This document shows positions 7,842-18,752 of a stretch of DNA of 64,000 bases, one piece after another. Source of the stretch: SAR202 cluster bacterium bin22. Its GTDB lineage: Bacteria > Chloroflexota > Dehalococcoidia > Lucifugimonadales > UBA3495. The translations under genes and the position numbers were made by a program. The notes under the pieces are model-generated. The model was not told the origin of the DNA. It ran no database searches and saw only the letters and a list, made by a program, of their open reading frames with translations. Every line of letters starts with the position of its first letter. Position 1 is the first letter of the stretch. The stretch lies in assembly GCA_002238505.1 (NCBI GenBank), contig MPMM01000004.1:156608-220607 (forward strand), read 5' to 3'.

Positions 7842-8896
7842 TGCCGTCGGGTGCTGCTGCCAAGAGAGTAATGCTGCTGGCCGGGTTGGTCATGGTAGCG
7901 CTTTTAATTGCAGGATTTGTGGTCGGCGCCATTGGCTCCCAGATGTTTGGCACCACCAGATTCCTGGCCCAGCCTGCTATTCACCTTCCACCTCAACCCA
8001 TTTTCCCCTTCTCCGCAGTAAAAACCAGCCTTGGCTACGGTTCCGACTACGAGGCCAAGAAGGAAGAAGCCAAGGAAACTGCCGACGCCGAACACCCCCC
8101 CGCCGCTGAGTCTGGCGACCACGGCGAAGGTGGGGAGGAAGAGCACCATTTCACTCCCCTGGGTGTTTCCCAGTTTGCGATAACCAACACTCTGCTGTCC
8201 GCCTGGGTGGCCAGCCTCGTAATAATCCTGTTCTTTGTCCTTGGCGCCCGCAAGAAGGCCATGGTGCCCGGCCGTTTCCAGTCCCTGGTTGAAAGCATAT
8301 TTGAAGGGGTATTGAGCTTTGGCTCCAGCGTCCTGGGTCGGGATATGGCCCGCAGGACCTTCCCCGTTGTTGCCACCATTTTCTTCTTTGTACTCTTCAA
8401 TGCCTGGATCGCCCTGTTCCTGGTGCCTTTGTACCAGGCGGTTGGGTTTGGGTCCGGCGGGCTCTGGGACTTTGAGCTTAAGGCCCACCTGATCAGGCCG
8501 GCGGGAACTGACGTTAATATGCCTCTGGCGCTGGCCCTCGTCTCCTTTGTGTTCGTCGAGTACTGGGGAATCCGCACCTTGGGGCTTGGATACTTCAAGA
8601 AGTTCTTCGCCTTCGGCAACCTGCTTCGGGGCCGCCCCAGCGGACTGATTGACATTTTCGTCGGAATCCTGGAGCTGATCAGCGAACTGGTAAGGATTGT
8701 CAGCTTCACCTTCCGGTTGTTCGGAAACATGACGGCCGGTGAAATCCTGGTCGTAATGATCACCTTCCTGGTTCCCTTCGTCGCAAATATCTTTGTCTTT
8801 GGCCTGGAGTTGCTGGTTGGCCTCATTCAGGCGGTAATCTTTGCCGGACTCACCCTGGTGTTCCTGTCCCTGGCGGTACATCACGAAGAACACTAG
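7841..8896 (+). CDS. atpB: ATP synthase F0 subunit a
   Basis: Subunit a forms the two proton half-channels beside the c-ring. The C-terminal half is typical: the stretch SFTFRLFGNMTAGE (near residue 289) holds the essential channel arginine, and GLIQAVIFAGLTLVFLSLA ends the protein. At 351 residues it is longer than the common 230-290. The extra length is an N-terminal membrane span, then a hydrophilic, highly acidic and histidine-containing stretch of about 40 residues (roughly 68-107, EEAKETADAEH, EGGEEEHH). It starts with GTG overlapping the preceding stop codon (TAGTG). The insertion probably faces one side of the membrane; its role is unknown. Confidence 0.96.
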   Translation: MPSGAAAKRVMLLAGLVMVALLIAGFVVGAIGSQMFGTTRFLAQPAIHLPPQPIFPFSAVKTSLGYGSDYEAKKEEAKETADAEHPPAAESGDHGEGGEEEHHFTPLGVSQFAITNTLLSAWVASLVIILFFVLGARKKAMVPGRFQSLVESIFEGVLSFGSSVLGRDMARRTFPVVATIFFFVLFNAWIALFLVPLYQAVGFGSGGLWDFELKAHLIRPAGTDVNMPLALALVSFVFVEYWGIRTLGLGYFKKFFAFGNLLRGRPSGLIDIFVGILELISELVRIVSFTFRLFGNMTAGEILVVMITFLVPFVANIFVFGLELLVGLIQAVIFAGLTLVFLSLAVHHEEH

Positions 8897-9011
8897 GATT
8901 GCCCATAACTGTACCGGTCGTTTCTACCTGGTTGGAATGCACTTCCCGTATGGGCGGGAAACCTGGAGCCAAAGGGTTCTAAAGACTACATAACATGGAG
9001 GACTCGCAGAA

Positions 9012-9269
9012 ATGGAGCTACTACCGATTCTTTTGGCGTTGGAGGCCGAAGCGGCCAAGTTCCTGGGTGCTGGCCTGGCCATCGCGATCGGCGTAATCGG
9101 CCCGGGCGTTGGTATCGGCATTCTTGGCGCGGGCGCGATGGGAGCCATTGGCCGTAATCCGGAGGCCGCCGGTTCCATTACTACCAACATGATTCTGGCC
9201 ATCGCCTTCGCCGAAGCGTTGGGCATTTACTCCCTGATTGTTGCCGTAATTCTGCTGTTCGTGGTCTAG
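9012..9269 (+). CDS. atpE: ATP synthase F0 subunit c
   Basis: An 85-residue helical hairpin. The first helix contains the glycine-rich GPGVGIGILGAGAMGAIGRNPEA region ending in the conserved RNPEA loop. The second helix holds the ion-binding carboxylate in AFAEALGIYSLIV (Glu near residue 68). The residue after that Glu is Ala, and the first helix lacks the Gln of sodium-type rings, so a proton-coupled ring is expected. GGAGGACTCGCAGAA precedes the ATG. It lies 115 bases after atpB and four bases before atpF. Confidence 0.97.
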   Translation: MELLPILLALEAEAAKFLGAGLAIAIGVIGPGVGIGILGAGAMGAIGRNPEAAGSITTNMILAIAFAEALGIYSLIVAVILLFVV

Positions 9270-9273
9270 CGAT

Positions 9274-9774
9274 ATGGTCGAACTAGGAATCAACCTGCCC
9301 CTGCTGATCGCCTATCTGGTTACCTTCGTCATTCTCATGGCGATACTGTACCAGTTCGCGTACAAGCCCCTGATGGGGGCTATGGATCAGCGGACGGAAC
9401 GTATCCAGGAAGGTCTTTCCGCCGCTGAACGGGCGCGAGAAGAGGCAGCCAGTTCCCAGGCGGCCATTGAGGAGCAGTTGAATGAAGCCCGGCGCGAGGG
9501 GCAGCGGCTCCTCGACCAGGCCCGCGAGGCTTCCCAGCGTTTCCGTGAATCCGAGATGGAGCGGGCTCGCCAGGAGGCTGAGGCTTTCGCCGAACGGGCG
9601 CGGGCCGACATCCAGCGAGAACGGGACGCCGCCCTTGAAGACCTGCGGGCCAGCTTCGGTGACCTGGCCATTACTGCTGCCGAGCGGGTTATCCGCCGGT
9701 CCCTGGACCGGCAGGCCCACGAGGAGCTCATCACCCAGGTACTGGAAGAGGGTGAGAGCTTGCGGCGAGGGTAG
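9274..9774 (+). CDS. atpF: ATP synthase F0 subunit b
   Basis: The 166-residue peripheral stalk subunit has one N-terminal membrane helix (residues 8-28), then the conserved YKPLMGAMDQRTERI, then a continuous charged coiled coil (about 45-150), ending with LITQVLEEGE. It dimerises and bridges F0 to the delta subunit. The stop is six bases before atpH. Confidence 0.96.
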   Translation: MVELGINLPLLIAYLVTFVILMAILYQFAYKPLMGAMDQRTERIQEGLSAAERAREEAASSQAAIEEQLNEARREGQRLLDQAREASQRFRESEMERARQEAEAFAERARADIQRERDAALEDLRASFGDLAITAAERVIRRSLDRQAHEELITQVLEEGESLRRG

Positions 9775-9780
9775 GGCGCT

Positions 9781-10326
9781 ATGGCCAAACAGGTTGGAGG
9801 CCAGAGGTACGCCCGGGCGCTTTTTGACCTGGCTGTCGAAAAGGACGCCACCGACCAGTGGGCCACGGATTTGGCTCAGCTGGCCGATGTGATGCAGGAC
9901 GAGCAGTTCAACCTGTTCCTGAAGCACGCCGAAGTGCGGTTGGAGCAGAAGATCGAGTCCCTGGCGACGGTGCTGGCGGAAATAGACCCAATGGTCCGCA
10001 ATCTGGGCTCTTTGCTCATTACCCGGGGTTCCGTGGATACCATCGGCGACGTGGCCGTTAGTTACAACCGACTGGTGGACGAAAGGCTGGAGCGACAGCG
10101 CATCGAAGTTACCACCGCTGTGGAGCTCGAGCCGGCCGAGGCGGAACGCATCCGCCAGTTTGTGGCGAATCTGGTTCAGCGCGAGGTCGTGATGTCCACT
10201 CAGGTGGACGAGTCCATTCTGGGCGGCATGGTCATACAAATAGGTGACCGCCTTATGGACGGCAGTACCCGTTCCAGGCTGGAGGAGCTAAGGAAGCAGA
10301 TTCGAGCGGAGGCTGCTGCCGGATAG
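9781..10326 (+). CDS. atpH: ATP synthase F1 subunit delta
   Basis: This 181-residue protein begins with GGQRYARALFDLAVEKD, the N-terminal helical domain that binds subunit alpha. It ends with the typical VDESILGGMVIQIGDRLMDGSTRSRLEELR signature (residues 142-172, partly quoted), which contacts subunit b. It connects the peripheral stalk to the F1 head. Position between atpF and atpA is the standard order. Confidence 0.96.
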   Translation: MAKQVGGQRYARALFDLAVEKDATDQWATDLAQLADVMQDEQFNLFLKHAEVRLEQKIESLATVLAEIDPMVRNLGSLLITRGSVDTIGDVAVSYNRLVDERLERQRIEVTTAVELEPAEAERIRQFVANLVQREVVMSTQVDESILGGMVIQIGDRLMDGSTRSRLEELRKQIRAEAAAG

Positions 10327-10377
10327 CGGTCCAGGTCTCCCGCTTCCATTCGTAGTAAGTAGTAAGGAGAATCCCCA

Positions 10378-11886
<1,509 letters not shown>

Positions 11887-11965
11887 CCCTCACCCCCGTC
11901 CCCTCTCCCCCAGGGAGAGGAGTGATTTGAGGACTCCCTCTCCAGGGGGAGAGGAGAAGAAGAAT
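11887..11965 (+). repeat. REP-like double hairpin between atpA and atpG
   Basis: CCCTCTCCCCCAGGGAGAGG and, 25 bases on, CTCCCTCTCCAGGGGGAGAGG each fold on themselves and can also pair with each other. The same kind of sequence recurs at 58.0-58.6 kb. It lies inside an otherwise tight operon, after the atpA stop codon. Confidence 0.75.
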
Positions 11966-11970
11966 AGACA

Positions 11971-14276
<2,306 letters not shown>

Positions 14277-14310
14277 CTTGGGCCGATAAGAGCAAGGAGC
14301 GGTTGAGACT

Positions 14311-14760
14311 ATGGCCCCCATGCGACTGGAAATTATTACGGCGGAGCGCGAGGTTTATGCCGACGACGTGGACATCGTTGTCGCGCCCGGTGTGGAGGGA
14401 CAGTTGGGTATTCTTCCCCACCATGCTCCCCTGATGACCGCCCTGCAACCCGGAGAAATCCTGGTTCGAAAGGACGGAGAACCCTCGTACCTGGCGGTTT
14501 CCGGCGGATTCATGGAAGTCATAGCCAACCGTGTGACCATTCTGGCTGAGACCTGTGAGTACACCGAGGAAATCAACGAGGAGCGCGCCCAGGCTGCAAT
14601 GGAGCGTGCCCAGGAACGAATTCGCAACCAGGGATCGGAAGCTGAACTGGCCGAGGCTCTCACTTCCATTCGGCGTGCCCAGGTCCGGCTGAATATTGTA
14701 CGCCGGCGGCGGCCCCGGGGTGACATGCGATCAACGGTAGGAAGTCAACCTGGCGGTTAA
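14311..14760 (+). CDS. atpC: ATP synthase F1 subunit epsilon
   Basis: The 149-residue regulatory subunit. The N-terminal beta-sandwich (residues 1-85) includes VVAPGVEGQLGILPHHAPLM and GGFMEVIANRVTILAE. The C-terminal helical hairpin (about 90-137) is the element that can inhibit ATP hydrolysis. A basic RRRRPRG tail extends it slightly. It is the last gene of the operon, directly followed by a terminator. Confidence 0.96.
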   Translation: MAPMRLEIITAEREVYADDVDIVVAPGVEGQLGILPHHAPLMTALQPGEILVRKDGEPSYLAVSGGFMEVIANRVTILAETCEYTEEINEERAQAAMERAQERIRNQGSEAELAEALTSIRRAQVRLNIVRRRRPRGDMRSTVGSQPGG

Positions 14761-14788
14761 CCCGACTACCCGACTGCAGAAAGAATAA

Positions 14789-14822
14789 GGGGCGCCTGAC
14801 TTAAGGCAGGCGCCCCGTTTTT
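14789..14822 (+). terminator. Terminator of the atp operon, possibly bidirectional with rex
   Basis: Perfect 10-bp GC-rich stem GGGGCGCCTG (14789-14798) with CAGGCGCCCC (14807-14816), eight-base loop, then GTTTTTCG. It lies between the convergent atpC and rex genes. Confidence 0.9.
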
Positions 14823-14830
14823 CGTGGATG

Positions 14831-15505
14831 CTACAGTTCCTTTTCCGGTGACAGGCCGTTGACCAGATAGTAGGTCATGGACTGGAGGGACAGGAGAGGG
14901 TCAATGCTCCGGACGCTCACGCCCTCCGGCACCTGGGGCATTATGGGGGCATAGTTCAGTATTGCCCTTATGCCGCAGTCCACTAACCTGTCCACCACGG
15001 CCTGGGTGTAGGCAATGGGCACGGCAACGATGGCGATACTGACCTGGTAACTGTCGATTACCTCCGCCAGATGGGAAACTGGGCGTACCATCAGTCCGCC
15101 GACCTCCTGGCCTACGACGCCGGGGTTGTCGTCCAGCGCCGCCACCAGTTGAAACCCGTCAGGCGTAAATCCGGGGTAGTTAAGGATTGCCCTTCCCAGC
15201 CTTCCCACGCCCACGACGGCTACGTTCCAGGTAACCGTCAGGCCCAGTATCTGCTTTAATTCTTCCAGCAGATGGTCAACGCGATAGCCCCTGCCCTGCT
15301 TGCCAAAACGGCCGAAGTAGCTCAGGTCCTTGCGTATCTGCGCCGGGGTGATTTGCAGCTTTTCACCCAACTGCTGGGAGTTGGCGATTTGCACTCCCTC
15401 CGCCAGCATCTGGCTAAGGGTGCGGACATATTGCGGTAAGCGGCTGACTACTACGTCAGGTACTTCGGTCCGGCCGGTTATGTCGCTCTCGAAACTGCTC
15501 GCCAT
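14831..15505 (-). CDS. rex: Redox-sensing transcriptional repressor Rex
   Basis: Rex binds DNA when the NADH/NAD+ ratio is low and releases it on binding NADH, controlling respiration and fermentation genes. The 224-residue protein has an N-terminal winged helix (residues 16-85) with NSQQLGEKLQITPAQIRKDLSYFG (partly quoted), of which IRKDLSYFGRFGKQGRGY is diagnostic. The Rossmann NADH site follows (VVGVGRLGRAIL near residue 97), and the C-terminal domain-swap helix ends the protein. It is convergent with the ATP synthase operon. I looked for a TTGTGAAATAATTCACAA-like site nearby and found none. Confidence 0.95.
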   Translation of the reverse strand: MASSFESDITGRTEVPDVVVSRLPQYVRTLSQMLAEGVQIANSQQLGEKLQITPAQIRKDLSYFGRFGKQGRGYRVDHLLEELKQILGLTVTWNVAVVGVGRLGRAILNYPGFTPDGFQLVAALDDNPGVVGQEVGGLMVRPVSHLAEVIDSYQVSIAIVAVPIAYTQAVVDRLVDCGIRAILNYAPIMPQVPEGVSVRSIDPLLSLQSMTYYLVNGLSPEKEL

Positions 15506-15751
15506 GCCTTGAAGCCAATTATCGGTATAGTTATCCCGCCCGGATTACGAATTAAGGAGGCTGGCAGTTGTCGGCTTGCCTTTTGCGGGAACCAGCATTA
15601 CCCGGGCAATGTTATTTTGTATCACCTTGACTACAATCTAAAGGTTCGCCGTAAATGCGTCAAGACTGGTATGTATTGGCAGTCTGAACTGACTCCTGGA
15701 ACAGGTCTGTTTGGCATACCCATTCGGCCCACGGCGTCCGGAGGTTCAACC

Positions 15752-16045
15752 ATGCACATAGGAGCCTGCAGATTGACCCTGTACCTGCCCGACTCCCACA
15801 GCCTGAAGGACAAGCGGCGGGTCACCCGCTCAATTACCGCGCGCATCAGAAACAAGTTCAACGTGACCGTGGCGGAGGATGCGGAAAATGACTTGCGGCA
15901 GCGGTTGGACCTGCTTGTCTGCGCTGCCAGCAACGACGGCTCTCATGCCATCGAAATGCTCGCGGAGGTGGCCGATTTTGTGGAGGAGTCCAGGCCCGAT
16001 TTGCAGGTATTAGACTACCAGGTGGAGCTGATTTCGGGGGTGTGA
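15752..16045 (+). CDS. DUF503 family protein (YlxP-like)
   Basis: This 98-residue protein starts MHIGACRLTLYLPDSHSLKDKRR, and the L..P...SLK.KR pattern followed by a KF.V.VAE.... segment is the DUF503 signature (small ferredoxin-like fold, often near rbfA/infB). Function is not established. The start is fixed by CGGAGG six bases before the ATG at 15752; the longer open frame upstream lacks family similarity. Here it stands alone, divergent from rex. Confidence 0.88.
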   Translation: MHIGACRLTLYLPDSHSLKDKRRVTRSITARIRNKFNVTVAEDAENDLRQRLDLLVCAASNDGSHAIEMLAEVADFVEESRPDLQVLDYQVELISGV

Positions 16046-16105
16046 GGCCGGTGGGTCGTACAGTGTTTAATTTTCGGAGGAAGCGGAAGAGTCAGCCGCC
16101 CTGGC

Positions 16106-17053
16106 TCACGGGGACCGCCGGATGATTTCGGATTGAAAGGTTGACGAAGCAGGTGTGCCTGTGTCCTTTGCATCGTACGTACGCGTTGGCGGCTTGGCGC
16201 TTGGCAGTGAGTCCAGATACTCCTGGATTACAGTCCACGTTTCTGTACCTGCCTCACCCATGCCATCGTTGTGCCTGGCTCCGGGGATTTCGTGGAAACT
16301 CTTTGGTTGATTGGCGGCCTGATATAGACGGCGGCCATGGTCAACGGGAATTATTTCGTCCGCCGCCCCGTGTATTACCAGCAGTGGTCCTCGATACTGG
16401 GCGATGCGGGAAAGGGAGTCGAAGCGCTTACCTGCCAGAAACCGGATTGGGGAATAGGGGTACAAGTCTCGGCCCAGGTCCGAGATGCTGGTGAATGGGG
16501 AGTAGAGAATCATGCCGAAGGGGCGCTGTTGGAGAGCGAGTTCCGTGGCCACCGCAGCTCCCAGCGACCGGCCAAAATAAACGATGCGCTCCGAGTTTAC
16601 GTCCTCCCTCGACGTCATATAAGACAGCGCCGCCCTGGAGTCCCGGTAAACCCCTCTTTCTGACGGTTTTCCCTGGCTCTCGCCGTATCCCCGGTAGTCA
16701 AATATGAACACGTTTACGCCCAGCAGATAGTGCATCAGGGCCAGGTCATCAGCTCGATGTCCTGTGTTGCCGCCGTTGCCATGCAGCCACAAGAGCGTCA
16801 CATCAGAGCTTCCTCTTTCGCCGGGTGCGCTCGCGACCGGAGCAGGGATGAACCAGCCGTTCAGGAATAACCCGTCCTCAGTCTCAAACCGGACATCTTC
16901 GTAAGGAAGGCCCACATCTGCGGGTGTCCGCTCAACCTGAGAAGAAGGGAAAAAGATGAACTGGCGTTCCAGGAAGTCGAGCAGACTCATGCCTGGCCCC
17001 GCAATTCCCGCGAGGATGGCGATGACGCCGAACAATTCCACAAATCTTGCCAT
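16106..17053 (-). CDS. Membrane-anchored alpha/beta hydrolase (BEM46/YfhR type)
   Basis: The 315-residue product has an N-terminal hydrophobic anchor (residues 5-25), then an alpha/beta-hydrolase domain. The oxyanion motif is LHGNGGN near residue 90, FDYRGYGES follows, the nucleophile elbow is GRSLGAA (Ser near residue 162), the acid is Asp in GAADEIIPVDHG, and the base is His in GARHND near residue 264. This order fits BEM46-like serine hydrolases, whose substrates are mostly unknown. The C-terminal 40 residues are low-complexity and probably disordered. Confidence 0.85.
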   Translation of the reverse strand: MARFVELFGVIAILAGIAGPGMSLLDFLERQFIFFPSSQVERTPADVGLPYEDVRFETEDGLFLNGWFIPAPVASAPGERGSSDVTLLWLHGNGGNTGHRADDLALMHYLLGVNVFIFDYRGYGESQGKPSERGVYRDSRAALSYMTSREDVNSERIVYFGRSLGAAVATELALQQRPFGMILYSPFTSISDLGRDLYPYSPIRFLAGKRFDSLSRIAQYRGPLLVIHGAADEIIPVDHGRRLYQAANQPKSFHEIPGARHNDGMGEAGTETWTVIQEYLDSLPSAKPPTRTYDAKDTGTPASSTFQSEIIRRSP

Positions 17054-17072
17054 GTGCAGACCCGAATCATGG

Positions 17073-18062
17073 CTAGCTTCGCCACCCCTGGGCCACCACG
17101 TTTATCGGTGAGCCGGCGGCGAACTGTTCCAGGTTTTCAATGGACATTTCCAGGCCGCGCATGGTGCCGTTGTACGCCATGCTGCCGGCATGGGGCGCCA
17201 ATACCACATTGTCCAACAGCGTCAGCGGATGCCCCGCAGGCAAGGGTTCCACTTCGAAAACGTCCAGACCCGCGCCCGCTATACGACCCTGCTGCAGGCA
17301 TTCCAGGAGGGCGGCCTCATCGACGACTGCGCCACGGGCCACGTTCACCAGTATGGCACTGGGCTTCATCAGGGCCAACTGGTCTCTGCCAATTAGTCCC
17401 TGGCTGTCGGGAGTCAAGGCGACGTGGAGGGAAACAACGTCGGAGCAACGCAGCAAATCGTCCAGTTCCAGGAACTCCACCCCGTATTCTTCGGCCCGCT
17501 CGGGCGTGGGATTGAAGGTCCAGGCAACCACGTTCATGCCAATCCCCTGCCCCAGTTGGACCATGCGCCGTCCGATGGCGCCGGTGCCGACCACGCCCAG
17601 GGTCTTGCCGTAAAGCTCGTCGATATAGCCGGCTGCCCAGCCACCCTGGCGGATGCGGCGGTCGTTCTGGACAATCTGGCGGGAGACGGCCAGGGCCAGC
17701 GCAAGGGCATGCTCCGATACGTAAGGGGCGCCGTACCCCGGCGTGTTGGACACGGTGATGCCCAGTTCTGCCGCCGCTTCCAGGTCAACGTGGTCCACGC
17801 CGGTGCCCCACACCGACAAGAGCCTCAGGTTGGGGCAGGCCTCCAGCACTTCCCTCGGAAATGGCACTGCGGAGCGTATGTTTATGATTGCATCCGCTTC
17901 CCGTATGCGTTCGATGGTTTCCTGGTTGCTGGCCGGCCGGGTGTCATACCACTCAGAATTGGCGGCCAACTCCCGAGCCCGGGATTCCAGGGGCGTTCCT
18001 GCCAGGGCGGGCGGTTCATCATCGGGTACGGCCAGGAGTGTGTACGGCTTGGGGTTAGGCAT
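17073..18062 (-). CDS. D-isomer-specific 2-hydroxyacid dehydrogenase
   Basis: A 329-residue NAD(P)-dependent dehydrogenase. The nucleotide-binding motif is GVVGTGAIGRRM near residue 151. The catalytic residues are visible: Arg in NVARGAVVDE, Glu in GLDVFEVEPLPAGHPL, and His in VLAPHAGSM. The substrate-binding SVWGTGVDHVDLEAA is near residue 86. Family members act on D-2-hydroxyacids such as phosphoglycerate, glyoxylate/hydroxypyruvate or lactate; there is no C-terminal ACT domain, so it is not a long SerA. The gene ends 20 bases from the start of the hydrolase gene and may be co-transcribed with it. Confidence 0.92.
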   Translation of the reverse strand: MPNPKPYTLLAVPDDEPPALAGTPLESRARELAANSEWYDTRPASNQETIERIREADAIINIRSAVPFPREVLEACPNLRLLSVWGTGVDHVDLEAAAELGITVSNTPGYGAPYVSEHALALALAVSRQIVQNDRRIRQGGWAAGYIDELYGKTLGVVGTGAIGRRMVQLGQGIGMNVVAWTFNPTPERAEEYGVEFLELDDLLRCSDVVSLHVALTPDSQGLIGRDQLALMKPSAILVNVARGAVVDEAALLECLQQGRIAGAGLDVFEVEPLPAGHPLTLLDNVVLAPHAGSMAYNGTMRGLEMSIENLEQFAAGSPINVVAQGWRS

Positions 18063-18108
18063 ACTCTTTTCACCTTAACAATTGGGTCCTATGCAGGCCC
18101 TTGAGGGG

Positions 18109-18693
18109 CTATGGTACGGGGTGTGACTGTAAACGCCGGGCTGCCCACCCGGAAATGACGCTGGCCACCACCGAACCCAGCAGCCCCAGTGTCAGGTCTC
18201 CCAGGGTATCAATGTAGGCCGTTTCCAGTTCGGGCGATACCCGGATGAAGGCCACATACTCTGCTATCTCCCAGATGATAGCGGTGGTTGCGCCAAAACC
18301 GACCACCAGGGCCGCAGAAATCCAGAATCCGTGCCCCAGTCTGGTGACCAGCGCGCCGAAGCCCCCGGACAGCAGGACCCAATTGACCAGGTGGTTAGCG
18401 TCGTCCCACCATTCCACGGTGTCATAGAGATCCAGGGAGTTCCCAGCAGTATCAATCAGGAAGGGCAGGGTAATCAGGATGTCGGCGGCAAAGGGGTATT
18501 TCGATTGCCTCCGCCAAACTCTCCAGACTACGGGCAGGACCAATATGGCTGCGGGATATGTGACCAGGCGCCAAAAGAAGCCCTTGCCTTCGAACTGCTG
18601 AAGACCCGAAAAAGCTCCGAAGACCAGCAGGCAGACAAGGATGAGCTTTAGTAGAACATCAGCCCAGAGTATTGGCGGGTATCTGCTAAACAC
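18109..18693 (-). CDS. Integral membrane protein resembling DUF2238/YjdF
   Basis: The 194-residue protein has about five membrane spans. Conserved-looking acidic/aromatic clusters lie at WWDDANHLVNW (near residue 95), IIWEIAEYVAFI (near 140) and AYIDTLGDLTLGLLG (near 163), the arrangement seen in DUF2238/YjdF-like proteins of unknown function. It lies between the dehydrogenase and the Fe-S oxidoreductase on the same strand. Confidence 0.7.
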   Translation of the reverse strand: MFSRYPPILWADVLLKLILVCLLVFGAFSGLQQFEGKGFFWRLVTYPAAILVLPVVWRVWRRQSKYPFAADILITLPFLIDTAGNSLDLYDTVEWWDDANHLVNWVLLSGGFGALVTRLGHGFWISAALVVGFGATTAIIWEIAEYVAFIRVSPELETAYIDTLGDLTLGLLGSVVASVISGWAARRLQSHPVP

Positions 18694-18752
18694 TTCGTTA
18701 TGGTGGGAGTCGTCACAGTGTTGCCGGTTACCGGGAAGGACACACCGAGTAT

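Noticed and set aside
9012..9269. Sodium-type subunit c
   Set aside because: The Gln in helix 1 and Ser/Thr after the helix-2 Glu that mark sodium rings are absent.
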